Origin: Clostridium sp. UBA4746
GTDB lineage: Bacteria; Bacillota; Clostridia; Clostridiales; Clostridiaceae
Direction of reading: 5' to 3'
Assembly (NCBI GenBank): GCA_002403785.1
Contig: DHIM01000154.1
Span: forward strand, 1 to 5,810
DNA length: 5,810 bases
The notes beneath the pieces are model-generated. The model saw only the letters and a list, made by a program, of their open reading frames with translations, ran no database searches and was not told where the DNA came from. How positions within the stretch are numbered: the first letter of the stretch is position 1; the number at the start of each line of letters is the position of its first letter. A program made the translations under genes and the position numbers. Positions 1-5,015 of this stretch are shown here, piece by piece.

Positions 1-1
1 T

Positions 2-205
2 TTTAATGGCAACAACGGTTACATAGAAATAAAAAATGGAAATGTAAGAATGCTTGAGATGAACAGAAAGATTTGTCCTAAAAAAATTTGTTCTAATACT
101 GGCTGGATCAATAAGAAATATAAAGTCATAGTGTGTTTACCAAATAAACTTGAAGTTAGTATTGAATCTGCAAAAGAGAATACACTAGATGCTATATCGA
201 ATTGA
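2..205 (+). CDS. NusG domain II-containing protein, C-terminal part (5' end outside window)
   Basis: This is the last 67 codons of a gene that begins upstream; it enters in frame at base 2 and stops with TGA at 203-205. The visible part carries the signature of the small NusG domain II family. A cysteine pair in ICPKKIC is followed by GW about four residues later, then VCLPNKLEV, the same order as in the intact gene at 5236-5619 (CPNKIC, GW, VCLPHKL). In this family a single N-terminal membrane segment normally precedes an extracytoplasmic beta domain; that part lies outside the window. The function of these proteins is not firmly known. In clostridia they often sit near membrane redox or Gx-transporter genes, but no such neighbour is visible here. 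The C-terminal tail (ENTLDAIS) resembles the tail of the downstream paralogue (NNTVDSVV). The family call is fairly sure; the cellular role is not. Confidence 0.8.
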   Translation, partial: FNGNNGYIEIKNGNVRMLEMNRKICPKKICSNTGWINKKYKVIVCLPNKLEVSIESAKENTLDAISN

Positions 206-355
206 AAAATGTGAATCTGATTATAATCTGGATTCAGCCCTTAATTACTCTTTTTTCAGATATATTTAACTATTAATTCATCACTCTCTTTTCTTGCCAT
301 ATCTTTCTATAAAAAAGGAGAAAGGAGTTATGGTTATGTCGATTGGTTATGCAAG

Positions 356-438
356 TTATGTGAGGTAATTCAAAATCAAGTATTGAGGCAATAAAAGCCT
401 TGCAATACAAAGTAAAAATCTGATATTACCTCACATAA
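356..438 (+). repeat. Left 83-bp terminal unit of the mobile element
   Basis: The unit begins TTATGTGAGGTAATT and ends with its near-perfect inverse, ATTACCTCACATAA. By hand alignment, about 66 of 83 positions match the reverse complement of 702-784 without gaps. The strongest blocks are the two ends and a central 17-bp stretch (392-408, core AAAAGCCTTGCAATAC). The whole unit could fold into one long hairpin; an inner stem is formed by TATTG/CAATA and GGC/GCC around AATAAAA. Confidence 0.85.
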
Positions 439-462
439 TTTTTTGAATTTGTAATGGAAAAT

Positions 463-624
463 TTATTCTAGAACTCCCGGAAATGATTTCTTCACTGTTT
501 CGTCTGACTCATTTACAGGGATCACGTTTGGAATTTCCCGTTCTGTAAAAGCCTTTGTTATCGCCATCTGGCTAACCTTTGCATTCTGTATCAAACCAGT
601 AGCATCAGTTTCAAACTGAATCAT
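463..624 (-). CDS. 53-aa passenger protein of the mobile element, unknown function
   Basis: This complete small gene lies in the centre of the insertion, between the two 83-bp units. ATG at 624-622 is preceded by a consensus AGGAGG (634-639) nine bases upstream, and it ends in TAA at 465-463. The product starts MIQFETDATGLIQNAKVSQ, continues with MAITKAFTEREIPNVIPVN and ends SFPGVLE. It is acidic at the C-terminal end, has no cysteine, no hydrophobic membrane segment and no signal peptide, and looks like a small soluble helical protein. I do not recognise the family. The coding region is about 40% G+C by my count, clearly above the surrounding genes, which suggests an origin in another genome. 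Its ribosome site, conserved frame and position as the only cargo argue that it is real; a fragment of a larger captured gene is the main alternative. Confidence 0.6.
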   Translation of the reverse strand: MIQFETDATGLIQNAKVSQMAITKAFTEREIPNVIPVNESDETVKKSFPGVLE

Positions 625-633
625 ATCTTATTT

Positions 634-639
634 CCTCCT
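634..639 (-). promoter_or_regulatory. Consensus Shine-Dalgarno site of the passenger gene
   Basis: AGGAGG on the minus strand, nine bases before ATG 624. It is one of the strongest ribosome sites in the window and supports the 53-codon gene as translated. Confidence 0.6.
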
Positions 640-672
640 GTGCTCTAGTTAGTCTTATTCTTTGAATAAGCT

Positions 673-701
673 ATTATAATTTTAGCCAGAGAAGAGAATA
701 A
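673..701 (-). promoter_or_regulatory. Possible promoter of the passenger gene
   Basis: A perfect TATAAT lies at 678-673 on the minus strand. At 17-bp spacing the -35 position reads TTATTC (701-696), a poor match to TTGACA. A start of transcription near 666 would leave a leader of about 40 bases. A 7-bp hairpin, CTTATTC/GAATAAG with a 3-base loop (654-670), sits at the expected start of transcription. Confidence 0.3.
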
Positions 702-784
702 TTATGTGAGGTAATTTGAGAAATATTATTGGTATTGCAAGGCTTTTATCACTTCAATGCACAGTTCTGAATTACCTCACATAA
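702..784 (-). repeat. Right 83-bp terminal unit of the mobile element (inverted copy)
   Basis: This is the second copy of the 83-bp unit, in opposite orientation to 356-438 and of exactly the same length. It too has TTATGTGAGGTAATT at one end and AATTACCTCACATAA at the other. Its centre keeps GTATTGCAAGGCTTTTA, the complement of the left unit's core, while the stretches between core and ends have diverged. The outer arm plus flank makes a 24-bp perfect inverted repeat across the element (349-372 with 768-791). Confidence 0.85.
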
Positions 785-816
785 CTTGCATTATGTAGCA
801 AATCACATAATGCAAG
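785..816. repeat. Perfect 12-bp inverted repeat at the right edge of the element
   Basis: CTTGCATTATGT (785-796) and ACATAATGCAAG (805-816) are exact inverse copies around the 8-base loop AGCAAATC. There is no matching structure at the left edge, so the element is asymmetric. The arms contain the hexamer TGCAAG/CTTGCA found at the insertion point. The second arm ends at the resolvase junction. No T tract follows, so it is not a terminator. Confidence 0.85.
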
Positions 817-1331
817 AGTGGCTACTCAAGATCAGCATTTAGAATTACAAACCGATGCTTTAGAAAAGGCTGGATGTGAAAGGGTTTTTACAGATATAGC
901 AAGCGGAGCTAAAACTGAGCGTAATGGATTAGAATAAGCTTTAGCATATTTACGTGAGGAAGATGTATTGGCTGTTTGGAAACTTGATAGACTTGGTAGA
1001 TCCTTAAAGCATTTAATTGAAGTTGTAAATGCTTTAAGTGAAATTAATATTGGATTTCAAAGTATTCAGGAAAAGATTGATACTACTACCAGTGGCGGTA
1101 AATTAATATTTCATATATTTGCATCACTAGCTGAGTTTGAACGAGATCTTATAAGAGAAAGAACAAATGCTGGACTAAGGCAAGTCAAGTTATTATATAC
1201 TTTATTGACCTATATATTTAAATTTTATCCATGTCCAAACTCAGCCCTTTAACCCAAGCTTAGGAGTAATTATCTGATCAATTAAGACGATATATAACGC
1301 AGCTATTACGGAAAAGCCAGTAGAATGTATT

Positions 1332-1365
1332 AGTATACAATATAGGTTCTGTTTTATTGTATACT
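1332..1365. repeat. 11-bp perfect inverted repeat (operator- or recombination-site-like)
   Basis: AGTATACAATA (1332-1342) and TATTGTATACT (1355-1365) are exact inverses around a 12-base spacer. No T tract follows, so a terminator is unlikely. It lies in the gene-free stretch 1253-1499 between the resolvase remnant and the small minus-strand gene. The rest of that stretch shows no convincing coding potential on either strand. A dyad of this form could be a protein-binding site, but no regulator gene is visible nearby. Confidence 0.55.
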
Positions 1366-1499
1366 TAACAGCATTATTAATTTTAAAAGTAAATAATAAC
1401 TGCATCATAAAGAATAGTAATAAAAATATAAGTACGTAAATATCTATGAAATTTTATAGTCTATGGAGATTATGAATATTAGTTTGCTACTTTTTTTCA

Positions 1500-1631
1500 T
1501 TATGGGGTTTTATTTTTAATTTTATTAGATTTGGAATTTTTGCGTTGATTAAAGTCTAAACCACAACAACCTAATTTTTTATCACCAAAACTTTCTTTGT
1601 TGGCTTTTTCCATATTTTTTAACAATTTCAT
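1500..1631 (-). CDS. 43-aa lysine-rich protein with a CC motif, possible small metal-binding protein
   Basis: The gene starts with ATG at 1631-1629, seven bases after GGAGG (1639-1643), and stops with TAA at 1502-1500. The product begins MKLLKNMEKANKESFGDKK, then LGCCGLDFNQ, and ends in a lysine/asparagine-rich tail (KNSKSNKIKNKTP). It has no membrane segment. The layout (basic helix, ANKESFG, a vicinal cysteine pair next to a Leu-Asp) reminds me of the very short clostridial proteins named for an LDCC motif and presumed to bind metal. Here the motif reads LGCCGLD rather than LDCC, so the match is by resemblance only. The strong ribosome site and compact frame support a real gene. It has no obvious operon partner: the next upstream minus-strand frames are fragments. 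Metal binding is inference from the cysteines. Confidence 0.6.
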   Translation of the reverse strand: MKLLKNMEKANKESFGDKKLGCCGLDFNQRKNSKSNKIKNKTP

Positions 1632-1662
1632 CTATAAGCCTCCATTTAAATTAATAGAACGA

Positions 1663-1752
1663 TTATTCCACCTGTTTTATTAAGTAAAAAGATTTACCAA
1701 AACCTGAAGTATCAAGTATTCCTCCACAAATTGTTATGCTTAGTAATAAAAA
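1663..1752 (-). pseudogene. Short coding remnant with a Walker-A-like motif
   Basis: On the minus strand an open stretch of 29 codons, bounded by stops, reads LLLSITICGGILDTSGFGKS, then FYLIKQVE and a TAA at 1665-1663. GILDTSGFGKSF resembles a nucleotide-binding P-loop (G-x4-GK-S/T), as in VirB4-like ATPases of conjugative elements. It has no start codon and is far too short for an ATPase. At this length the likeness could be chance, so treat it as a hint that a larger element once lay here. Confidence 0.2.
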
Positions 1753-1755
1753 TCA

Positions 1756-2181
1756 TTACAACTTTATGTACGATTCTGTTAGATAATTATATTGACCTCT
1801 ATTTGTTTTAGGATGATTAGAAAAATCTTCATTACTATTTTTTTGATTAAATTCAGTTAAGAATTTATCAACTTTATGTAAGGCTACTCTTTTATATGTT
1901 ATAGTGGTTTTTTTATATTTTTTTACATTTACAAGATAAAATTCATATTTACTAAAACTCTCTTTATTTAATATAAAACACTTAACCATATTGTTTGAAA
2001 AATACCAATCAATATATTGTCTTACATCTTTAAGATAGGAATTAATAGTACACTTTCTCTTGTACTTTTTCTTCAAAAAACATTCAAAATTATCAATAAT
2101 TACACACCAATCTGATTTGCTTTGAAAAATATCTGGTTCAATTCTATTTATTATCTTTGTAACATCATGTTCAGTAAACAT
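1756..2181 (-). pseudogene. Tyrosine recombinase/integrase, N-terminal core-binding domain only
   Basis: This 141-codon frame encodes the SAM-like DNA-binding domain of a tyrosine recombinase. Its markers are a helical FECFLKKKYKRKCTINSYL followed by KDVRQYIDWYF, then YEFYLVNVKKYKKTTITYKR and LHKVDKFLTEF. The frame ends just where the catalytic domain normally begins (YNYLTESYIKL, cf. yLT..E..K.L in relatives). The Arg, His-x-x-Arg and Tyr catalytic residues are therefore all absent; full-length members have about 300 residues. I chose ATG 2181 because a GGGGGGTGA ribosome-like sequence (2192-2200) ends ten bases upstream; a GTG at 2202 would add seven residues but has no such site. The product could at most bind DNA. 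Whether it is expressed is unknown; truncation by decay is the simplest reading. Confidence 0.75.
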
Positions 2182-2228
2182 TGAAAATACTTCACCCCCC
2201 ACTCTTTATATTTATATTTATATAGTTA

Positions 2229-2344
2229 TCAAATCAAAACGATTGCTAAAACAGAGCGAAGAACACCAAAATAAAATGGTAATGAGGTAAAAACTTCTCC
2301 CACAACAATCCCGCAATGGTACTTGTCAGAACAGCAAGCAATTT
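2229..2344 (-). pseudogene. C-terminal remnant of a membrane transporter, MFS-like, frameshifted
   Basis: The minus strand reads LLAVLTSTIAGLLWEKF, then LPHYHFILVFFALF and a TAG (2248-2246). Adding one base in the T run at the end of FALF turns the continuation into LAIVLI followed by TGA at 2231-2229. The pattern of a hydrophobic helix with small residues, GLLW-[DE]-x-F, then a final hydrophobic helix is typical of the last two membrane segments of major facilitator transporters. No upstream part remains: a stop lies directly before it at 2347-2345. The substrate cannot be guessed. Confidence 0.4.
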
Positions 2345-2511
2345 TTAATTAACAAACTACAGTTCAATTACTTTTATAATTAACCTATTACATGTGGGGT
2401 AGGGCAACAATTAATAATTAAAGCAGCCATAAGATATATATTATACTTACATAGTAACATTTAACCATCAAACCTGTCGCATAAGCCGTAAGGGGGGACT
2501 AAAATGCTTTT

Positions 2512-2549
2512 TAAATTGCTATTTTTTTTTTTAGTTCAATAGCAATTTA
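2512..2549. repeat. 11-bp inverted repeat around a T tract in a gene-free stretch
   Basis: TAAATTGCTAT (2512-2522) and ATAGCAATTTA (2539-2549) are exact inverses; the loop contains a run of T residues (T tract 2522-2532). No U tract follows on either strand, so it does not look like an intrinsic terminator. A ribosome-like AGGGGGGACTAAAATG at 2491-2506 opens only 12 codons before TAG. Apart from this, 2345-2615 holds no gene that I can support. Confidence 0.5.
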
Positions 2550-2615
2550 TATATAATAGAATCTTCCAATCACACTTTGTATATCTACATACTAGACTAG
2601 TTTTGTGTAGTAAAT

Positions 2616-2774
2616 ATGAAGAAAACTATTTGGTAATATGATGATATAAAAACCACTATTGAAGACGAAGGTTATGAGATTGATAGAGTAAGCTTAATAT
2701 TAATTACTATTTTGATGTCATTAATAGCTTCCACTACTGCTGTTGGAGCAGATAAAATTAATTTATATACATAA
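2616..2774 (+). pseudogene. Heavy-metal-associated (HMA) domain remnant fused to a hydrophobic segment
   Basis: From ATG 2616 the frame reads MKKTIW, a TAA at 2634-2636, then YDDIKTTIEDEGYEIDRV and a hydrophobic run SLILITILMSLIASTTAVGA before DKINLYT and TAA at 2772-2774. DDIKTTIEDEGYEI is the typical last helix and strand of small copper chaperones and P-ATPase HMA domains (I..aIE.aGYe). MKKTI also fits the start of such a protein. The middle, including the metal-binding CxxC loop, is missing, consistent with an internal deletion. The hydrophobic tail is not part of HMA chaperones and looks like a signal peptide or membrane segment from another gene. There is no good ribosome site. Non-functional. 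Confidence 0.4.
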
Positions 2775-2819
2775 TATAATTATTTGTTGGCTACATTATA
2801 CTTTAGAGGTGATATTAAT

Positions 2820-3281
2820 ATGCAAACACAACTTAATCAAAATGAAAGAATGTTATTAGAAGATGGAAAGATTCAATAGGAAGTTTGTGTTGAAAAATAC
2901 AGCAATTATTCCTAGCAAGCTGGAGATGCACAATTGAAGCAACTTTTTAATAAACTCGCTGGTGAAGAACACCACCACCACGATATTATTAATGAAATGC
3001 TTCAAGGGCAACAACCAAATTTAAATCACAATCAACAAATTCAACAACCGAGAGTTGAAGGTACTCCCCAAGGAACTATGAATGATCAACATGATAATAT
3101 ACTTTGTACCGAATTATTATCTACAGAAAAATATGTTTCAGGTACTTATGATATTGATGTTTTTGAATTTGCTGAGCCCATAGTTAGGCAGGCAATGCAA
3201 CATCTTCAACGAGATGAACAAAGGCATAGTCAAGAACTCTTTAATTATATGAATAGCCATGGAATGTACAATGTAAAATAA
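2820..3281 (+). pseudogene. Spore coat protein, CotF-like, with two in-frame amber stops
   Basis: From ATG 2820, with AGAGGTGA at 2805-2812 as ribosome site, the frame gives a 153-residue CotF-family protein. Its blocks include MQTQLNQNERMLLEDGK, KYSNYS, QLKQLFNKLAGEEHHHHD, INEMLQGQQPN, a Gln/Asn-rich linker, LLSTEKYVSGTYDIDVFEFA and a C-terminal helix RDEQRHSQELFNYMNSHGMY. The family forms helical bundles in the spore coat. Two E-x-x-H motifs (about residues 49-53 and 133-136) give it a ferritin-like look. TAG codons at 2877-2879 (codon 20) and 2913-2915 (codon 32) break the N-terminal third. A TTG at 2934 could restart translation but is simply the Leu of DAQLKQLF and has no ribosome site. 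The remaining 115 codons are intact and well conserved, so the damage is probably recent. Confidence 0.85.
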
Positions 3282-3294
3282 AATTTTATATAAA

Positions 3295-3333
3295 AAGATA
3301 AGTTATAAAAAATATTGAACTTATCTTCTTATT
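3295..3333 (+). terminator. Hairpin after the coat gene, probable weak intrinsic terminator
   Basis: AAGATAAGTT (3295-3304) and AACTTATCTT (3318-3327) form a perfect 10-bp stem with a 13-base loop, followed by CTTATT. The stem is A+T-rich and the T tract poor, so termination would be inefficient. It separates the coat remnant from the DUF421 operon. Confidence 0.5.
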
Positions 3334-3355
3334 AGATTACTATAGAGGTGATTTT

Positions 3356-4054
3356 ATGAATATATATACTATTTTCTTTAAAGGAGAAACATTAAATATA
3401 CTTGAATTATTTATTAGAGCATCCATTTTATACTTTATGTTATTTGGTTCAACTAAGGTTATGGGGTTTCGTCAGCCTGGTATATTAACTTCATACAACT
3501 TTTTAATGGCTGCAGGTATTAGTCACATTGCTGCTTCTCGTATGGTCAATCCTAATTCAAGATTAGTAGATGCAATACCTATAATTGTAGTATACACTTT
3601 AATTAATTTGTTTATTTCATACTTGTATTTTAAAGTTCCATCTGTAGTTTCTCAAAAACCTATCATACTAGTTAAGAATGGAAAGTTGATAAAAAATAAC
3701 CTTTCTAAAGCAAAGTTAACTCTTGATAATTTGATTTCAATATTAAGACAAAAGGATGCAACTAATATTGAAAAAGTAGAGTATTTAATTGCTGAATCCA
3801 CAGGTGATTTTAGTGTTGCTGTAAATAATAATAATCTTCCTATAACTAAAATAGACATGGCAATAGAACCTTCACAAGATATTTTATCCCAAATTCTTAT
3901 TTATAAAGGAATAATAGATGAAAAGATTCTTAAAAAGAATAGCTTAAATTATGATTGGATTTATAAGGAACTTAAATCTAATAATATTGATAATATAAAG
4001 GATATTTATTTAGGACTTTTAACTACAGATAAAAAATTATATATGAGTCCATAG
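3356..4054 (+). CDS. DUF421 (YetF-like) membrane protein, first of a tandem pair
   Basis: A 232-residue inner-membrane protein; ATG 3356 follows AGAGGTG (3344-3350). Three membrane segments are visible at about residues 14-34, 44-62 and 73-93. A soluble DUF421 region follows: KPIILVKNGKLIKNNL (101-116), a helix LTLDNLISILRQK, then the VEYLIAESTGDFSV strand block (141-154). A second, similar module spans about 176-230 (YKGIIDEKILKKNSLNYDWI, KDIYLGLLTTDKKLYM). Length and order match YetF-type proteins. The usual MGKRQ...TPFDF stretch between the first two helices is altered to MGFRQ...TSYNF, with the Asp changed to Asn. The biochemical role is not settled; some relatives in spore formers (YetF, 2Duf) act in the spore inner membrane. 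It is 16 bases from the next gene and probably co-transcribed with it. Confidence 0.9.
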   Translation: MNIYTIFFKGETLNILELFIRASILYFMLFGSTKVMGFRQPGILTSYNFLMAAGISHIAASRMVNPNSRLVDAIPIIVVYTLINLFISYLYFKVPSVVSQKPIILVKNGKLIKNNLSKAKLTLDNLISILRQKDATNIEKVEYLIAESTGDFSVAVNNNNLPITKIDMAIEPSQDILSQILIYKGIIDEKILKKNSLNYDWIYKELKSNNIDNIKDIYLGLLTTDKKLYMSP

Positions 4055-4070
4055 GAAGGAGTTTATACTG

Positions 4071-4772
4071 ATGGTTTTCGGTGTTATTAAAGATATTTCA
4101 CTAATGGGATATATCATAAGAACCTTTATAGTAGGTATAATAGCTTTTATTGTGGGAAGGTACGTATCAAAAAGAACTGTAGCTCAGCTTACTGCCTATG
4201 ATTTTGCATTGGTATGGACACTTGGAGCTCTAACCGTTGCACCATTATTAGATGGAGAGGTCTCCTTTACATATATAGTTGTTCCGTTGATAACCTTGTT
4301 TTTTTGGCATTATATATTCAGTTTTATATCATTAAAAAATAGAACACTATCTTTATTTTTTAATGGCAAACCCGTGATTTTAATAGATGATGGGAAGATA
4401 ATAAGAAAGAATTTGAAAAAACACTTCATAAATGTTGATTTGCTCATGAGTGAATTAAGGCTTAAGAATATTTTCGATATTTCAGAAGTTAAATATGTAA
4501 TTCTAGAACCTAATGGCCATTTTAGTACTATAAAAAAAGAATCTCATAGACCAGTTACGCCAACTGATTTGAATTTATTGGCTAAACCAGTAGACTTACC
4601 TTTGGTTATTATTAATGATGGAAAATTATTTGAAGAAAATCTAATTAAATCAGGAGTAGACAAAGAATGGCTTATGAATAATCTTGCAATGTATAATATA
4701 AATGATATAACAAATATTTATCTTGCTACCATAGATAGTTTCAAAAAATTATATGTTGCTATAAAAAATTAA
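4071..4772 (+). CDS. DUF421 (YetF-like) membrane protein, second of a tandem pair
   Basis: A 233-residue paralogue of the preceding protein; GGAAGGAG (4054-4061) lies nine bases before ATG 4071. Membrane segments are at about residues 12-31, 42-60 and 66-87. The conserved stretch after helix 1 reads KRTVAQLTAYDF (34-45), closer to the family's KRQ..QLTPFDF and keeping the Asp. PLLDGEVS follows, as in canonical members. The soluble part has two modules: PVILIDDGKIIRKNLKK with VKYVILEPNGHFSTIKK (101-156), and PLVIINDGKLFEENLIKSG with ITNIYLATIDSFKKLYVAI (177-231). The two proteins are clearly divergent, not a recent duplication, and may form a heteromer. A two-gene operon ending at the hairpin at 4832-4858 is the simplest reading. 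The family is sure; the role, possibly spore inner-membrane function, is inference from relatives and the coat gene next door. Confidence 0.92.
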   Translation: MVFGVIKDISLMGYIIRTFIVGIIAFIVGRYVSKRTVAQLTAYDFALVWTLGALTVAPLLDGEVSFTYIVVPLITLFFWHYIFSFISLKNRTLSLFFNGKPVILIDDGKIIRKNLKKHFINVDLLMSELRLKNIFDISEVKYVILEPNGHFSTIKKESHRPVTPTDLNLLAKPVDLPLVIINDGKLFEENLIKSGVDKEWLMNNLAMYNINDITNIYLATIDSFKKLYVAIKN

Positions 4773-4831
4773 TAACATCTAATAAAAATAGAATTATATT
4801 ACAATATTCTTATATTGTACACCAAACCAAA

Positions 4832-4858
4832 AGGCAGCGATGCCTATTTTCTTTTTCT
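4832..4858 (+). terminator. Probable intrinsic terminator of the DUF421 operon
   Basis: AGGCA (4832-4836) and TGCCT (4841-4845) form a short G+C-containing stem with the loop GCGA, preceded by A residues and followed by ATTTTCTTTTTC. It lies 60 bases after the second DUF421 gene. A separate A+T-only dyad, TACAATA/TATTGTA, at 4800-4819 precedes it. Confidence 0.55.
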
Positions 4859-4981
4859 TCAGATTGATGATAAACACCTTTTCATTACATATGTTGGATT
4901 AGCATAAGTATTGATATTAGTTAGCTTTAGGTCATTCTTTAATTCCTGTTGGTGTGATTCAGAAAAATGTTGGCGAGACCC
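4859..4981 (-). other. Open stretch of 41 codons without start, unidentified
   Basis: Between two stops the minus strand reads GSRQHFSESHQQELKNDLK, then LTNINTYANPTYVMK and RCLSSI. The composition looks protein-like, but there is no start codon or ribosome site and I recognise no family. It may be the remnant of an element gene, like the recombinase fragment beside it. The opposite strand also has a short open stretch (LALGHSLIPVGVIQKNVG) that I cannot place. Confidence 0.2.
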
Positions 4982-5015
4982 TTAAAGAATAGCAAATCAA
5001 TTTTTCAGTAGTTTT

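Larger units (their letters stand above)
356..816. mobile_element. 461-bp non-autonomous mobile element inserted in the resolvase gene
   Basis: The insertion lies between GGTTATGCAAG and AGAGTGGCT of the resolvase gene. A 7-bp direct repeat (ATGCAAG, 349-355 and 810-816) flanks it, so removing one repeat copy plus the insert restores an uninterrupted MSIGYARVATQ frame. Inside are two 83-bp units in inverted orientation (356-438 and 702-784), a 263-bp central region with a 53-codon minus-strand gene, and a 32-bp hairpin at the right edge (785-816). There is no transposase or recombinase gene, so movement would need an enzyme in trans. The direct repeat may be a target duplication of a DDE transposase, or the shared crossover of a tyrosine recombinase; the sequence alone does not decide. 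Element limits carry an uncertainty of up to 7 bp because of the repeat. Confidence 0.85.
336..1252 (+). pseudogene. Serine recombinase (resolvase/invertase family), interrupted and truncated
   Basis: Joining 336-355 to 817-1180 gives a resolvase N-terminal domain: MSIGYA, RVATQDQ, the conserved arginine of KTERNGLE, KLDRLGRSLKHL, then the helix E region ending LIRERTNAGL. These proteins normally cut and rejoin DNA at res or inversion sites. The copy is broken in several ways. A 461-bp element splits it after codon 6 (GYA/RVA). A TAA at 935-937 replaces what is usually Glu in LEEALAYL. The position of the nucleophilic serine (RVST in relatives) is alanine (RVAT). Homology stops near 1177, so the C-terminal helix-turn-helix is missing and an unrelated tail runs to TAA at 1250-1252. 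ATG 336 is chosen because it gives the usual MSIGYARV start, with AAAGGAG at 321-327 eight bases upstream; ATG 330 is an alternative. It is almost certainly non-functional. Confidence 0.92.

Noticed and set aside
212..236. Stem TGAATC/GATTCA enclosing the palindrome GATTATAATC after the first gene
   Set aside because: The T run (251-256) is 14 bases away from the stem, so it does not fit an intrinsic terminator; kept only as a note.
2182..2202. GTG start adding seven residues to the tyrosine recombinase fragment
   Set aside because: The added codons overlap the ribosome-like sequence that serves ATG 2181.
2770..2778. CATAATATA, resembling a late-sporulation sigma-K -10 element upstream of the coat gene
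   Set aside because: No convincing -35 AC motif at the right distance; such a string is common in this base composition.
2877..2915. In-frame TAG codons as pyrrolysine or programmed readthrough
   Set aside because: No insertion element or related gene is visible, and decayed genes surround the locus; ordinary nonsense mutation is simpler.
2961..2975. Four consecutive histidine codons (CAC) in the coat remnant, like an engineered tag
   Set aside because: They lie inside a conserved helix of the CotF family, where His-rich stretches occur; no vector sequence is present.
3315..3343. TTGAAC-17 bp-TACTAT promoter-like sequence before the first DUF421 gene
   Set aside because: Transcription would begin around the Shine-Dalgarno site of the gene, and the -35 overlaps the hairpin stem; likely chance in A+T-rich DNA.
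3652..3858. 68-codon open frame on the minus strand
   Set aside because: It lies entirely inside the first DUF421 gene, which has family homology and a ribosome site; it is a shadow frame.
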